From assembly GCF_026000435.1 (NCBI RefSeq), contig NZ_AP026763.1, positions 1,984,001 to 2,048,000 of the forward strand: 64,000 nt of DNA, written 5' to 3'. The position numbers and the translations under genes were made by a program. Of the stretch, positions 7,665-14,977 are shown in pieces. This stretch comes from Vibrio sp. STUT-A11 (GTDB taxonomy: Bacteria; Pseudomonadota; Gammaproteobacteria; Enterobacterales; Vibrionaceae). Positions within the stretch are counted from its first letter, which is position 1. Each line of letters starts with the position of its first letter. The notes beneath the pieces are model-generated. The model was not told the DNA's origin and did no database searches. It saw only the letters and a list, made by a program, of their open reading frames with translations.

Positions 7665-8911
7665 TATGAATATTCCTCGTAATCATCGTAGTCGTCCGGA
7701 TCTGGCTCTTCGGGACATCCGGACCATTCCGAACACACATCATTGAGTTTACTAACTAGCTTATCAATTACTGAGTCTTTCACATACCCACCAAATTCTG
7801 AAATTAGTTCTTCTTCTGCATCATAAGGACCACCCCAGATATATTGATATCCCCCCTCTCTACTTTCAAAAGGACATACATCTGCAGGGTCAGCATAAAT
7901 CGAGTAGAACCACATTTCCATTTCAACTAGTGCTTCCTCGTTGCTCCAGTTACTGTAGGTAGTTTCTTTGCGCTTTTCTTGCACCTTTCTAGCAGTTTCA
8001 AGAAAATTCTTCAGGAAAGCCTTACGCCATTTTTCTGCATTTACTGTTTCTTGAATGAGTTCTTTTTGAACACTAAACAACTCAAGTAATTTCGACAATC
8101 GCACAATGTGAAGAGTACATCCGTCTGTATCTCTTCTGAATTCGTCGATTAGCTCAAACCTAGGTAGGAATTCACTTCCGTTAGACTGATTCCACCAATC
8201 CGGTTTCACATCTTCAGTTACAAAAATTATATCTTTTACTTTGTCACGACCTAATTTTGTAAGTGAAAGCCAAATTGCTAGGTCACCAACTCCACCGTCA
8301 TCTTTCTTTGCATCTTTATAACCAGGTGGAATCTGCAACTTAAAGCGTCGTTCAAGCTCTGCAACTAATTCATCATTACTTTTTTCATGATCAATAAACA
8401 CTTTTTCTTCAAATAACTCTGAGTACATAGAGCTAACTGGATCCCCCCATTCCCATGACCTTATTGTGCTTGCCAATTTGCTGATGGAAGAATAAAACTC
8501 TTTCTCGGCTTCTAATAATTTCTCATATTTTTTATCAAGCTCTTGTTTTTCATCTAAACTCTCTAGTATAGGGTATTTTAACTCATTCTTAGTTTTCCCC
8601 TTTTTCTGGCTCAATACCGAATTATAAATTTCGCCTAGTTTTTTATTACGATTGTTAGCAAATTCTCTAGCCACTCGATTAGGTATAAATAAACGCTCAC
8701 TATCGATAAGACTTTTATACAAGTCTTTGAGTAAGCTTAGACTCTCGTTTCTCATAGAGTAAGGTAGAAGAAGCACATTTGTATCAAAAACAATAAGCGC
8801 ATTATCATAACACTCGTTAAGTTTTTTATATTTTGCAGAAAAGAGCCCTGATGCATCAGGAAAAATCTCTTCTAACACAAATATGTTTTTTTCGTTTTTG
8901 TTATCAGTCAT
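7664..8911 (-). CDS. PIN-like nuclease domain protein (cassette gene)
   Basis: 415 residues with an N-terminal PIN-type RNase fold. The four expected acidic residues are present: D43 in ALIVFDTNVLLLP, E83 in RVAREFANN, D210 in GGVGDLAIWLSL and D234 in IIFVTEDVKPDWW. A long helical insert (~90-190) separates the second and third, as in large PIN-like domains of restriction or abortive-infection type. The C-terminal ~140 residues are acidic and unrecognised, ending in a run rich in Asp and Tyr. It sits between two attC-like sites, with stop and start close to them, as cassette genes do. There is no antitoxin gene beside it. Lower GC than the chromosomal genes. An anti-phage role is inference. 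Confidence 0.75.
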   Translation of the reverse strand: MTDNKNEKNIFVLEEIFPDASGLFSAKYKKLNECYDNALIVFDTNVLLLPYSMRNESLSLLKDLYKSLIDSERLFIPNRVAREFANNRNKKLGEIYNSVLSQKKGKTKNELKYPILESLDEKQELDKKYEKLLEAEKEFYSSISKLASTIRSWEWGDPVSSMYSELFEEKVFIDHEKSNDELVAELERRFKLQIPPGYKDAKKDDGGVGDLAIWLSLTKLGRDKVKDIIFVTEDVKPDWWNQSNGSEFLPRFELIDEFRRDTDGCTLHIVRLSKLLELFSVQKELIQETVNAEKWRKAFLKNFLETARKVQEKRKETTYSNWSNEEALVEMEMWFYSIYADPADVCPFESREGGYQYIWGGPYDAEEELISEFGGYVKDSVIDKLVSKLNDVCSEWSGCPEEPDPDDYDDYEEYS

Positions 8912-8933
8912 TTTTCACCAATATCTAATAATA

Positions 8934-9055
8934 ATTTAACGCTAAGCTAAGTGGCTGCAAACAGCACCAAACCCAAATTAACCACGGTAATCACATTCCC
9001 AAATTGAACCAAAACCGCCACAGGTTTGCAGTCCGACTTAAGCGCCTTGTTAGGT
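8934..9055 (-). repeat. Well preserved integron attC site
   Basis: A 122-base imperfect palindrome bounded by the two core sequences ATTTAAC (8934-8940) and GTTAGGT (9049-9055), which fit RYYYAAC and GTTRRRY. The arms pair: GCTAAGCTAAGT and GGCTGCAAAC on the left against GTTTGCAGTCC, GACTTAAGCGCC on the right, with a few extrahelical bases. The site starts 4 bases after the stop of the minus-strand SieB-like gene and ends 23 bases before the PIN gene start, the spacing expected of consecutive cassettes. The best evidence in the window for integron cassettes. Confidence 0.8.
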
Positions 9056-9058
9056 ATT

Positions 9059-9556
9059 TTAATGAAGGAGCTCAGGATGCTTTGACAAATAATCCCATGC
9101 CCAAGGCTGGATATTAAAAGGAAAAACATCGTGATAATGTGCCAAGTTGGAAGCTCTGCGAATAATCCGAGCTGACTCGAGTTCGTTGGCTACACCATCC
9201 GAGTAATTTAAAGAGATAGTTCGCGTATTTTGATTTATATACTGTAATAAAACTTCTTTCTCACCCACTGTCAGTTGATGAAGCCTTTTTTGGTAACCCT
9301 TGAGATTAAAGTACCAAGTAACACGCTGTGCTACAAAGCCGTAAACAGGGAAAACTATCTCCGCTGCTAAAATAGCAACTGAAACTAACCATACTAAACC
9401 AATCCAAATTTGCCACGAACCAATTGCCTCTGAAACACCAAGTTTTCCTAGAACTTCATCGTTAGAAAACAGCAAAATACTTGTAATGACACTCAGTATA
9501 AATGCCTGTTTACCTGACAACTTTACCCAGTCAATTATTTGCTTGGGATCAAACAT
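9059..9556 (-). CDS. SieB-like superinfection exclusion protein (cassette gene)
   Basis: 165 residues with two membrane helices (~18-31, ILSVITSILLF; ~47-70, IWIGLVWLVSVAILAAEIVF) and a cytoplasmic C-terminal domain. The order IIDWVKLSGKQAF, helix, short linker, helix, charged domain matches the superinfection exclusion protein B family of lambdoid phages, which aborts infection by other phages from the inner membrane. A strong ribosome site (GGAGG, six bases before ATG) and attC-like sites on both sides make it a self-contained cassette. Family assignment rests on pattern memory, so moderate confidence. Confidence 0.7.
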   Translation of the reverse strand: MFDPKQIIDWVKLSGKQAFILSVITSILLFSNDEVLGKLGVSEAIGSWQIWIGLVWLVSVAILAAEIVFPVYGFVAQRVTWYFNLKGYQKRLHQLTVGEKEVLLQYINQNTRTISLNYSDGVANELESARIIRRASNLAHYHDVFPFNIQPWAWDYLSKHPELLH

Positions 9557-9569
9557 AGATCCTCCAAAT

Positions 9570-9663
9570 ACCTAACGCTTATTAAGTGGCTCGGAGCCGT
9601 ATTTTCTTCCATTATCATGCCGCCTTTTATTAAGAGCTTCAAAGCATAATCAGCGAGTTAGTG
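9570..9663 (-). repeat. Probable attC-like site upstream of the SieB-like cassette
   Basis: The core ACCTAAC at 9570-9576 (GTTAGGT on the minus strand) lies 13 bases before the start of the SieB-like gene. TAACGCTTATTAAGTGGCTC on this side has partial complementarity to the segment ending CATAATCAGCGAGTTAG. The far core is imperfect (GTTAGTG). Taken as the 3' site of a preceding cassette that is now gone, or replaced by the integrase. Confidence 0.5.
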
Positions 9664-9696
9664 ATCTATCCTACTAATTGGTCAGCAATAAGCATA

Positions 9697-10893
9697 CTAG
9701 GTCACAGCAACTTTTTCATGTTCCAGTTCTTTTTGCACTTGGGCAAACAACGCTTCTGCGAACTTCTCGTATGCTTCTTTTTGGTCTGATAGCCAGTCGT
9801 GCTTGTTGTAGATTGCCATTACGCCTACCAGCTCATGCCCGAGCATTTTTTCGGTTACGTGTGGCATGGTGCCCAGTTCTGAACAAGTGGTAGAAATACT
9901 GCGGCGGAAGTCGTGAGTTCGCCAGTGAGGTAGGTTCAGGTTATCGCGTAACCTTCTTATGTAGCGGTTTGCTGCGGATATAGTGATGGGTTTATGAAGG
10001 GATGCACCAGGGAAAAGGTATTCATCATAGATGTTCATCAACCTTTCTAGCATCGGTTTGATGTGTTTAGGGATGGGTCTGCGAATGGTGTTACCCATTT
10101 TGCTTAGTTCTGGTGGTACCGTCCAAATGTCGTTGACCATATCGAAATGTTCACGCTTGGCCAAGCGAAGCTCTGATAATCGGTTACCCCATAACATTGT
10201 TATAAGGTGCAGGTTCTTGGTCGTTGTTCCTGCTTTGCTGCGTTCTATGGCTATCCAAACTTTGGCAAGTTCAGGGAGCGATAACACTCGGTCACCGGCT
10301 TTGGCCGACTGACCGACATCTTGTTGTCTGATCTTTTCAAAGTGCGTCCCATCGATAAGGAACTTGGATTTACAGAAGTTAAGACAAGCGCGCATTTTGG
10401 AAAACGCTGAGTTGGCCGTCTTTGGGTTCTTCTTAGCGATTTCATCGAACCAACACATCCATTCTCGTGCAGAGATCTTCTCTACATCGACATCAGGAAA
10501 GGCATTGTAAAAGTAGTTGTTCGCCACTGAACGGTAGAGTGTCTGCGTCCCCTCTTTTTGAGTCGAGACTTTGTGCTCAAACCAATAATCCAAACAATCT
10601 TTTAGGGTGAGAAAGTCAGTATCACCAGTAAGGGCAATCTCTGGGTTTCTCCCCTCTTCTTTAAGCTCAAGCATCCTTTTATGGATTTGCCTTGCATTCT
10701 TGAGGGTGGTTATCGGATACTTGCCTATACGGATGCGTTTGTTTTTGCCATTAAACCTGCAGCGGTATTGGAAAGTGATGTTTGCTTTGGGCGATATCTT
10801 CGCTACTAAACCTTCACCGTCGTTCAGTTCTGCCGGGCCGCTATATTCGCTTAGCTTTGTAATAGCCTTTAGCTGCTTGTCTGTAATACTCAA
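9697..10893 (-). CDS. Tyrosine integrase with DUF4102-type N-terminus
   Basis: Site-specific recombinase of the P4/prophage type. The N-terminal arm-binding domain (SDG-like NDGEGLVAKISP, then KNKRIRIGKYPITTLKNARQ) leads to a SAM-like core-binding domain and the catalytic domain with R in LWGNRLSELR, HDFRRS, LGHE and the nucleophile Y in VMAIYNKHDW. The start chosen is TTG at 10893, with AAGGTAG five bases upstream, giving 398 residues and the usual family N-terminus. An in-frame ATG at 10983 would add 30 atypical residues across a cluster of direct repeats. The gene lies at the right edge of the element, reading inward from sbcB. Confidence 0.9.
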   Translation of the reverse strand: MSITDKQLKAITKLSEYSGPAELNDGEGLVAKISPKANITFQYRCRFNGKNKRIRIGKYPITTLKNARQIHKRMLELKEEGRNPEIALTGDTDFLTLKDCLDYWFEHKVSTQKEGTQTLYRSVANNYFYNAFPDVDVEKISAREWMCWFDEIAKKNPKTANSAFSKMRACLNFCKSKFLIDGTHFEKIRQQDVGQSAKAGDRVLSLPELAKVWIAIERSKAGTTTKNLHLITMLWGNRLSELRLAKREHFDMVNDIWTVPPELSKMGNTIRRPIPKHIKPMLERLMNIYDEYLFPGASLHKPITISAANRYIRRLRDNLNLPHWRTHDFRRSISTTCSELGTMPHVTEKMLGHELVGVMAIYNKHDWLSDQKEAYEKFAEALFAQVQKELEHEKVAVT

Positions 10894-10910
10894 GTTGTCT
10901 ACCTTAAAAA

Positions 10911-10954
10911 TTAGGACGCAGCACTTACAAAATTTGGACACATATTTGGACGCA
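10911..10954. repeat. Three direct repeats, candidate integrase arm-type sites
   Basis: TTAGGACGCA (10911), TTTGGACACA (10933) and TTTGGACGCA (10945) are 10-base direct repeats of TTWGGACRCA, just upstream of the integrase start. Spacing is 22 and 12 bases. Repeats like this beside an integrase gene are usual for arm-type binding sites at an attachment site. The att core itself was not identified. Confidence 0.5.
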
Positions 10955-11075
10955 AGTGCAAATGTGAAACGCGTAAAATCCATAAAAACCTAATGAAAAG
11001 ATAGCACAATGAACAACGCTAATCGACTGATAAACAAGGATAGTTTTGAAGAACAACGAACAAAAAAAGAATCCT

Positions 11076-12497
11076 ATGAATAATTCAGAACAGCCGACCT
11101 TCTTCTTCTTTGACTACGAAACTTGGGGTACAAACCCTGCAAAAGATCGTCCGAGTCAATTCGCTGGTGTTCGCACAGATGAAAATTTCAATATCATCGG
11201 CGAGCCTTTAGTGATGTATTGCCAGCCACCTGCTGATTACCTTCCTTCTCCTGAAGCAGCATTGATTACCGGGATTACTCCGCAAAAGGCGGTTCAGGAA
11301 GGCCTGCCTGAGCCTGAGTTCATTGCCAAAATTCATGCCGAGTTGTCTAAGCCAAATACCACCAGTTTGGGTTACAACAGTATTCGTTTTGATGATGAAG
11401 TCACGCGTTACACCTGTTACCGCAACTTTATAGATCCGTATGCGTGGAGTTGGCAGAACGGCAATTCGCGCTGGGATTTACTTGATGTGCTGCGCGCTTG
11501 TCATGCCCTTCGACCAGAAGGCGTTGAGTGGCCAGAAAATGAAGATGGGTTTACCAGCTTCAAACTCGAGCATCTGTCTGTTAAAAATGGTATTGAACAC
11601 AGCAATGCGCACGATGCCATGGCTGACGTTATCGCAACGATTGAGATGGCGAAGAAAGTGAAAGCTGCTCAGCCTAAGTTGTTTGATTACTTCTTCTCAA
11701 TGCGTCAAAAACGTAAGCTCAATGAATTGGTTGATATCGTCAACATGACGCCTCTGATGCACGTTTCTGGCATGTTAGGACGCGAGTGTCAGTACACCAG
11801 CTGGATTGTGCCTGTTGCCTGGCATCCGACAAACAACAACGCCGTTATCACGATTGATTTAGCCAAAGATCCACAACCAATCCTAGAGCTGTCTGCAGAA
11901 GAGCTGCACGAAAGGTTGTACACCAAGCGAGAAGATCTCGGTGATTTGCTGCCTGTGCCAGTTAAACTTGTTCACTTGAATAAGTGCCCAATTCTGGCAC
12001 CTGCGAAGACGCTGACCGCTGAAAACGCAGAGTCTATCGGTATTGACCGTCAACAGTGTTTGAACAACCTGGCTTTGTTACGTCAGCATCCAGAGATTCG
12101 TGAAAAACTGATCAGCCTGTTTTCTGTTGAGCGTACATTTGAAAAAAGTGATGATGTGGATACTCAGCTTTACGATGGGTTCTTCTCACCTGCGGATCGC
12201 GCTGCAATGGATATTATTCGTGAAACCGATCCGAACAATTTGGCGGCGCTCGATATTGAATTCGATGACAAACGCATTAAACCACTGTTGTTCCGTTACC
12301 GTGCTCGAAACTTCCCTGGCACGCTAGACGAACAGGAACAAAGACGTTGGGCACAGCACTGCCGTGAAGTGTTTGAAAGCCAAATCGAAGAGTATATGCT
12401 GAATTTAGAAAACTTAGTTCACGAACATGAAAGTGACGAAAAGAAAATAGCACTATTAAAATCCGTTTATCGTTACGTCGAGAGCCTAGCCTCTTAA
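11076..12497 (+). CDS. sbcB: Exodeoxyribonuclease I
   Basis: 3'-5' single-strand DNA exonuclease used in recombination and mismatch repair. The DnaQ-like exonuclease core shows FFFFDYETWG (first acidic pair), LGYNSIRFDDEVTRY, and HSNAHDAMADVIATIEMA. The ExoI-specific SH3-like and C-terminal helical domains follow (LVHLNKCPILAP, FRYRARNFPGTLDE). ATG 11076 is favoured because homologues begin a few residues before QPTFFFFDYETWG; a TTG at 11046 with AAGGA upstream would add ten Lys/Asn-rich residues and cannot be excluded. The integrative element ends just upstream, so the native promoter may have been displaced. Confidence 0.96.
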   Translation: MNNSEQPTFFFFDYETWGTNPAKDRPSQFAGVRTDENFNIIGEPLVMYCQPPADYLPSPEAALITGITPQKAVQEGLPEPEFIAKIHAELSKPNTTSLGYNSIRFDDEVTRYTCYRNFIDPYAWSWQNGNSRWDLLDVLRACHALRPEGVEWPENEDGFTSFKLEHLSVKNGIEHSNAHDAMADVIATIEMAKKVKAAQPKLFDYFFSMRQKRKLNELVDIVNMTPLMHVSGMLGRECQYTSWIVPVAWHPTNNNAVITIDLAKDPQPILELSAEELHERLYTKREDLGDLLPVPVKLVHLNKCPILAPAKTLTAENAESIGIDRQQCLNNLALLRQHPEIREKLISLFSVERTFEKSDDVDTQLYDGFFSPADRAAMDIIRETDPNNLAALDIEFDDKRIKPLLFRYRARNFPGTLDEQEQRRWAQHCREVFESQIEEYMLNLENLVHEHESDEKKIALLKSVYRYVESLAS

Positions 12498-12555
12498 TTT
12501 CTTACTTAAACAAGGGCACCGTATGGTGCACTTGTCGTTTTTATATGCTGCCAAA

Positions 12556-12930
12556 ATGATAAAAAATCGATTATTACAACTGACCCAATTGCTCGTTTCC
12601 CTCTTTCTCATCATGGGAGCACTTGGGATTGGAGTTACTATTCAAAGATTTACTGACACTTCCGTCCCAGGCAGTGTTATCGGCATGATCCTGTTGTTCC
12701 TTTCTATGGCAACCGGACTTGTCAAAGTTGAGTGGGTGAAAACTGGCGCAACTCTGTTTATTCGCTACATGATCTTATTGTTCGTTCCAGTTAGTGTTGG
12801 CCTGATGGATCACTTCGACATGCTTTTCGCCAACGCACTACCCATTCTTGCCAGTGCGGTCGGCGGCACATTGATTGTGCTGGTGAGTCTCGCATGGCTG
12901 CTGGATTATTTGCTAAAGGAGAAACACTAA
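12556..12930 (+). CDS. LrgA/CidA/YohJ-family membrane protein
   Basis: About 124 residues with four membrane helices and the family motif VPGSVIGMILLFL, followed by FIRYMILLFVPVSVGLMDHFD. LrgA/CidA proteins are holin-like and act with LrgB/CidB proteins; in Gram-negatives (YohJ/YohK) the pair is linked to pyrimidine or carboxylate export. A start at 12556 aligns with YohJ. An in-frame ATG at 12523 lies inside a short GCACC/GGTGC hairpin that probably belongs to the end of sbcB. The downstream lrgB-type gene follows after one base, so the two form an operon. Confidence 0.85.
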   Translation: MIKNRLLQLTQLLVSLFLIMGALGIGVTIQRFTDTSVPGSVIGMILLFLSMATGLVKVEWVKTGATLFIRYMILLFVPVSVGLMDHFDMLFANALPILASAVGGTLIVLVSLAWLLDYLLKEKH

Positions 12931-12931
12931 T

Positions 12932-13609
12932 ATGTGGATTTTACTCACTATTGTTGTTTTCCTTGTTGCACGTCAGATTGCGATTAAAGCGAACCACCCA
13001 ATTGTTAACCCACTGCTTATTTGTATTGCGGTCATTATTCCGTTGTTGACCTACTTGAACGTGCCGTTTGACACTTACTACGCCGACAACGAAGTGTTTA
13101 GTTTCCTGCTACAACCAGCCGTTGTGGCGCTAGCTTACCCGTTATATGAGCAGCTTCCTCAGATCAGAGCAAACTGGCGCATCATTACCTTCGCTTGTGT
13201 TCTGGGCAGTGTTATGTCGATGATGACGGCAACTCTCATCGCCGTCGCTTTTCACACCGAGTTAAGTTTGATCGCGAGCTTGGTTGGTAAATCAGTGACC
13301 ACCCCTATTGCGATGGAAATCTCCAGCCATCTTGGTGGTGAAGCGGCAGTTGCAGCGATTTTAGTACTTCTGGTTGGCTTATTGGGTGCGATTGTGGCTT
13401 ACCCTATCTACAACCTGATTGGGATTAAACATCCTATTGCCCGCGGTTTAACCATGGGTACGGTGTCCCACGCACTGGGTACTGCGACGTGTGTTGAGAA
13501 ACAACCAGCAGACGCAGCATTCTCGTCTTTGGCATTAGTGTTGTGCGGTATTATTACGTCGGTTCTGGCTCCGAGCTTTTTTGCACTAGCTGTCTGGTTA
13601 TATCAATAA
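12932..13609 (+). CDS. LrgB/CidB/YohK-family membrane protein
   Basis: 225 residues with about six to seven membrane helices. Family signature near the middle: SLVGKSVTTPIAMEISSHLG and, later, GLTMGTVSHALGTATCVEKQ. It partners the preceding LrgA-type protein and starts one base after that gene ends. From memory the same pair lies beside cdd and sbcB in V. cholerae. The closeness of cytidine deaminase is consistent with a role in nucleoside or pyrimidine stress, but that link is inference. Confidence 0.88.
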   Translation: MWILLTIVVFLVARQIAIKANHPIVNPLLICIAVIIPLLTYLNVPFDTYYADNEVFSFLLQPAVVALAYPLYEQLPQIRANWRIITFACVLGSVMSMMTATLIAVAFHTELSLIASLVGKSVTTPIAMEISSHLGGEAAVAAILVLLVGLLGAIVAYPIYNLIGIKHPIARGLTMGTVSHALGTATCVEKQPADAAFSSLALVLCGIITSVLAPSFFALAVWLYQ

Positions 13610-13822
13610 GAAATGCTTTTCGGCCTGCCTATTATCTGGGCAGGTCATCCTCTATTCTCTCCTACTCTCCTTCTAAAGATTGAAGTCCATTCACAACCTA
13701 GGCAACCTCTTGTGGAATAAATAGAAGCGACTCTCAACTACCCATTACTTGTCGATATGAGTGTGAGTTAATATATTTAAGAGATCGAAGTAACATTCAA
13801 CGCCTGTGCAATCGAATACATG

Positions 13823-13887
13823 TGTGACCTCACTCTAAATATGTAACGTGAATTTTAGTTACATCATTTAATGTGATCTAAAGCACG
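13823..13887 (+). promoter_or_regulatory. Tandem CRP-like sites before cdd (CytR-type arrangement)
   Basis: Two CRP half-palindromes, TGTGACCTCACTCTAA (13823) and TGTGATCTAAAGCACG (13872), are 49 bases apart. A -10 like TAGAAT at 13908 would put the transcription start near 13920, so the proximal site would be centred about 40 bases upstream of it (class II). E. coli cdd and deoP2 have the same tandem layout, with CytR bound between. Both right half-sites are degenerate. The rest of the 333-base gap (13610-13942) holds a CCTGCC/GGCAGG hairpin after lrgB and nothing else clear. Confidence 0.5.
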
Positions 13888-13942
13888 GTACGTTTCTCCA
13901 CTTTGCATAGAATAACTGTCCATGCAATAACAAGGATTCAAC

Positions 13943-14830
13943 ATGAAAAGTCGCATTGAACAAGCGCTAGCAAGCGCACCAGAAGCACTTTCAAACCAAC
14001 TTGCTCCTATCATTTTAGCCGACGATTTTGATGCTACTCTTTCAGTACAGCAGTTTGAGCAGTTACTGTCTGCTACCGCTCTATCTGACAAAGAGCTGCG
14101 TGTTGCTCTGCTTCCTTTTGCCGCTGCTTATTCTTACGCGCCTATTTCTGAGTTTTATGTTGGTGCCATTGTTCGCGGGCTTTCAGGCCGTCTCTACTTC
14201 GGCGCAAACATGGAGTTCCTTGGTGTTCAACTTGGTCAAACTGTTCACGCAGAACAATCTGCAATCAGCCACGCCTGGATGAAGGGCGAACGCGGTGTTA
14301 AAGACATCACGATTAACTTTAGTCCTTGTGGCCACTGTCGTCAGTTCATGAACGAGCTGTCTACAGCGAAAGAGTTAAAAGTCCAATTGCCAGAGCGTGA
14401 AGAAAAATCGTTACATGAATATCTGCCTGAAGCATTTGGCCCGGCCGATTTGGGTATCAAATCTGGCTTAATGGCTGAAGTTAAGCATCAATTCGAATGT
14501 GAAGATAACGATGTGCTAATTCTAAAAGCCGTCGATGCGATGAACATGAGCCATGCCCCTTACACTAATAACCTCAGTGGCTTGGCGTTAGAGCTTGCTG
14601 ATGGTCGCGTTTTCCAAGGCGCTTATGCAGAGAATGCGGCGTTTAACCCTAGCCTTCCTCCTCTTCAAGTTGCTTTGATTCAGGTACTACTGGCGGGTGA
14701 AACCTTTGATAACATCAAAGCGGCCGCTTTAGTGGAGAATTCAGAAGGTAAGATCAGTCATCTTGCTGATACGCAATCAACGTTAGAAGCGTTGAATCCC
14801 GACATTCCACTAAGTTTCGTTAACGTGTAA
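13943..14830 (+). CDS. cdd: Cytidine deaminase
   Basis: Deaminates cytidine and deoxycytidine to uridine in pyrimidine salvage. 295 residues, the two-domain E. coli type that forms a dimer. The zinc site is intact: H102 and catalytic E104 in TVHAEQSAISHA, C129 and C132 in SPCGHCRQF. The C-terminal domain is the degenerate second copy (YTNNLSGLALELADG). The ATG follows AAGGA at good distance. Tandem CRP-like sites upstream and a strong terminator downstream make it a single-gene unit. Confidence 0.97.
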   Translation: MKSRIEQALASAPEALSNQLAPIILADDFDATLSVQQFEQLLSATALSDKELRVALLPFAAAYSYAPISEFYVGAIVRGLSGRLYFGANMEFLGVQLGQTVHAEQSAISHAWMKGERGVKDITINFSPCGHCRQFMNELSTAKELKVQLPEREEKSLHEYLPEAFGPADLGIKSGLMAEVKHQFECEDNDVLILKAVDAMNMSHAPYTNNLSGLALELADGRVFQGAYAENAAFNPSLPPLQVALIQVLLAGETFDNIKAAALVENSEGKISHLADTQSTLEALNPDIPLSFVNV

Positions 14831-14851
14831 TTTACATAATGATGTCGCTGA

Positions 14852-14878
14852 AAGCTCTACATGATGTAGAGCTTTTTT
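14852..14878 (+). terminator. Intrinsic terminator of cdd
   Basis: An 11-bp perfect stem AAGCTCTACAT / ATGTAGAGCTT with a one-base centre, followed by a T run. Confidence 0.9.
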
Positions 14879-14894
14879 ATTAGCAAAAAACCAC

Positions 14895-14910
14895 ACGCAA
14901 ACGTTTGCTT
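14895..14910 (+). promoter_or_regulatory. PurR operator upstream of purT
   Basis: ACGCAAACGTTTGCTT matches the enterobacterial PurR box (ACGCAAACGTTTNCNT) almost perfectly and lies 68 bases before the purT start. Confidence 0.9.
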
Positions 14911-14977
14911 TACGGTAAAAATTCAGTATGATCCCCTGCAAATTCTGTCTCATCACTTTATTTTGTAAGGGAACGAT

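Noticed and set aside
8947..9129. A 60-codon minus-strand frame after the SieB-like gene
   Set aside because: It runs across the attC palindrome and overlaps the SieB-like gene in another frame; chance frame.
10894..10983. N-terminal extension of the integrase to ATG 10983
   Set aside because: It would translate through the three direct repeats and gives a Cys/Phe-rich sequence unlike the family; the TTG at 10893 has a good ribosome site.
4850..11075. Direct-repeat att cores flanking the island
   Set aside because: By eye only weak matches (such as AAATTTGGACACAT against AAATTTTGGCACAT) were found; these are no better than chance in AT-rich DNA.
12523..12555. Upstream ATG for the LrgA-type gene
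   Set aside because: The codon is in a GCACC/GGTGC hairpin that looks like the end of sbcB, and the extra residues are not found in the family.
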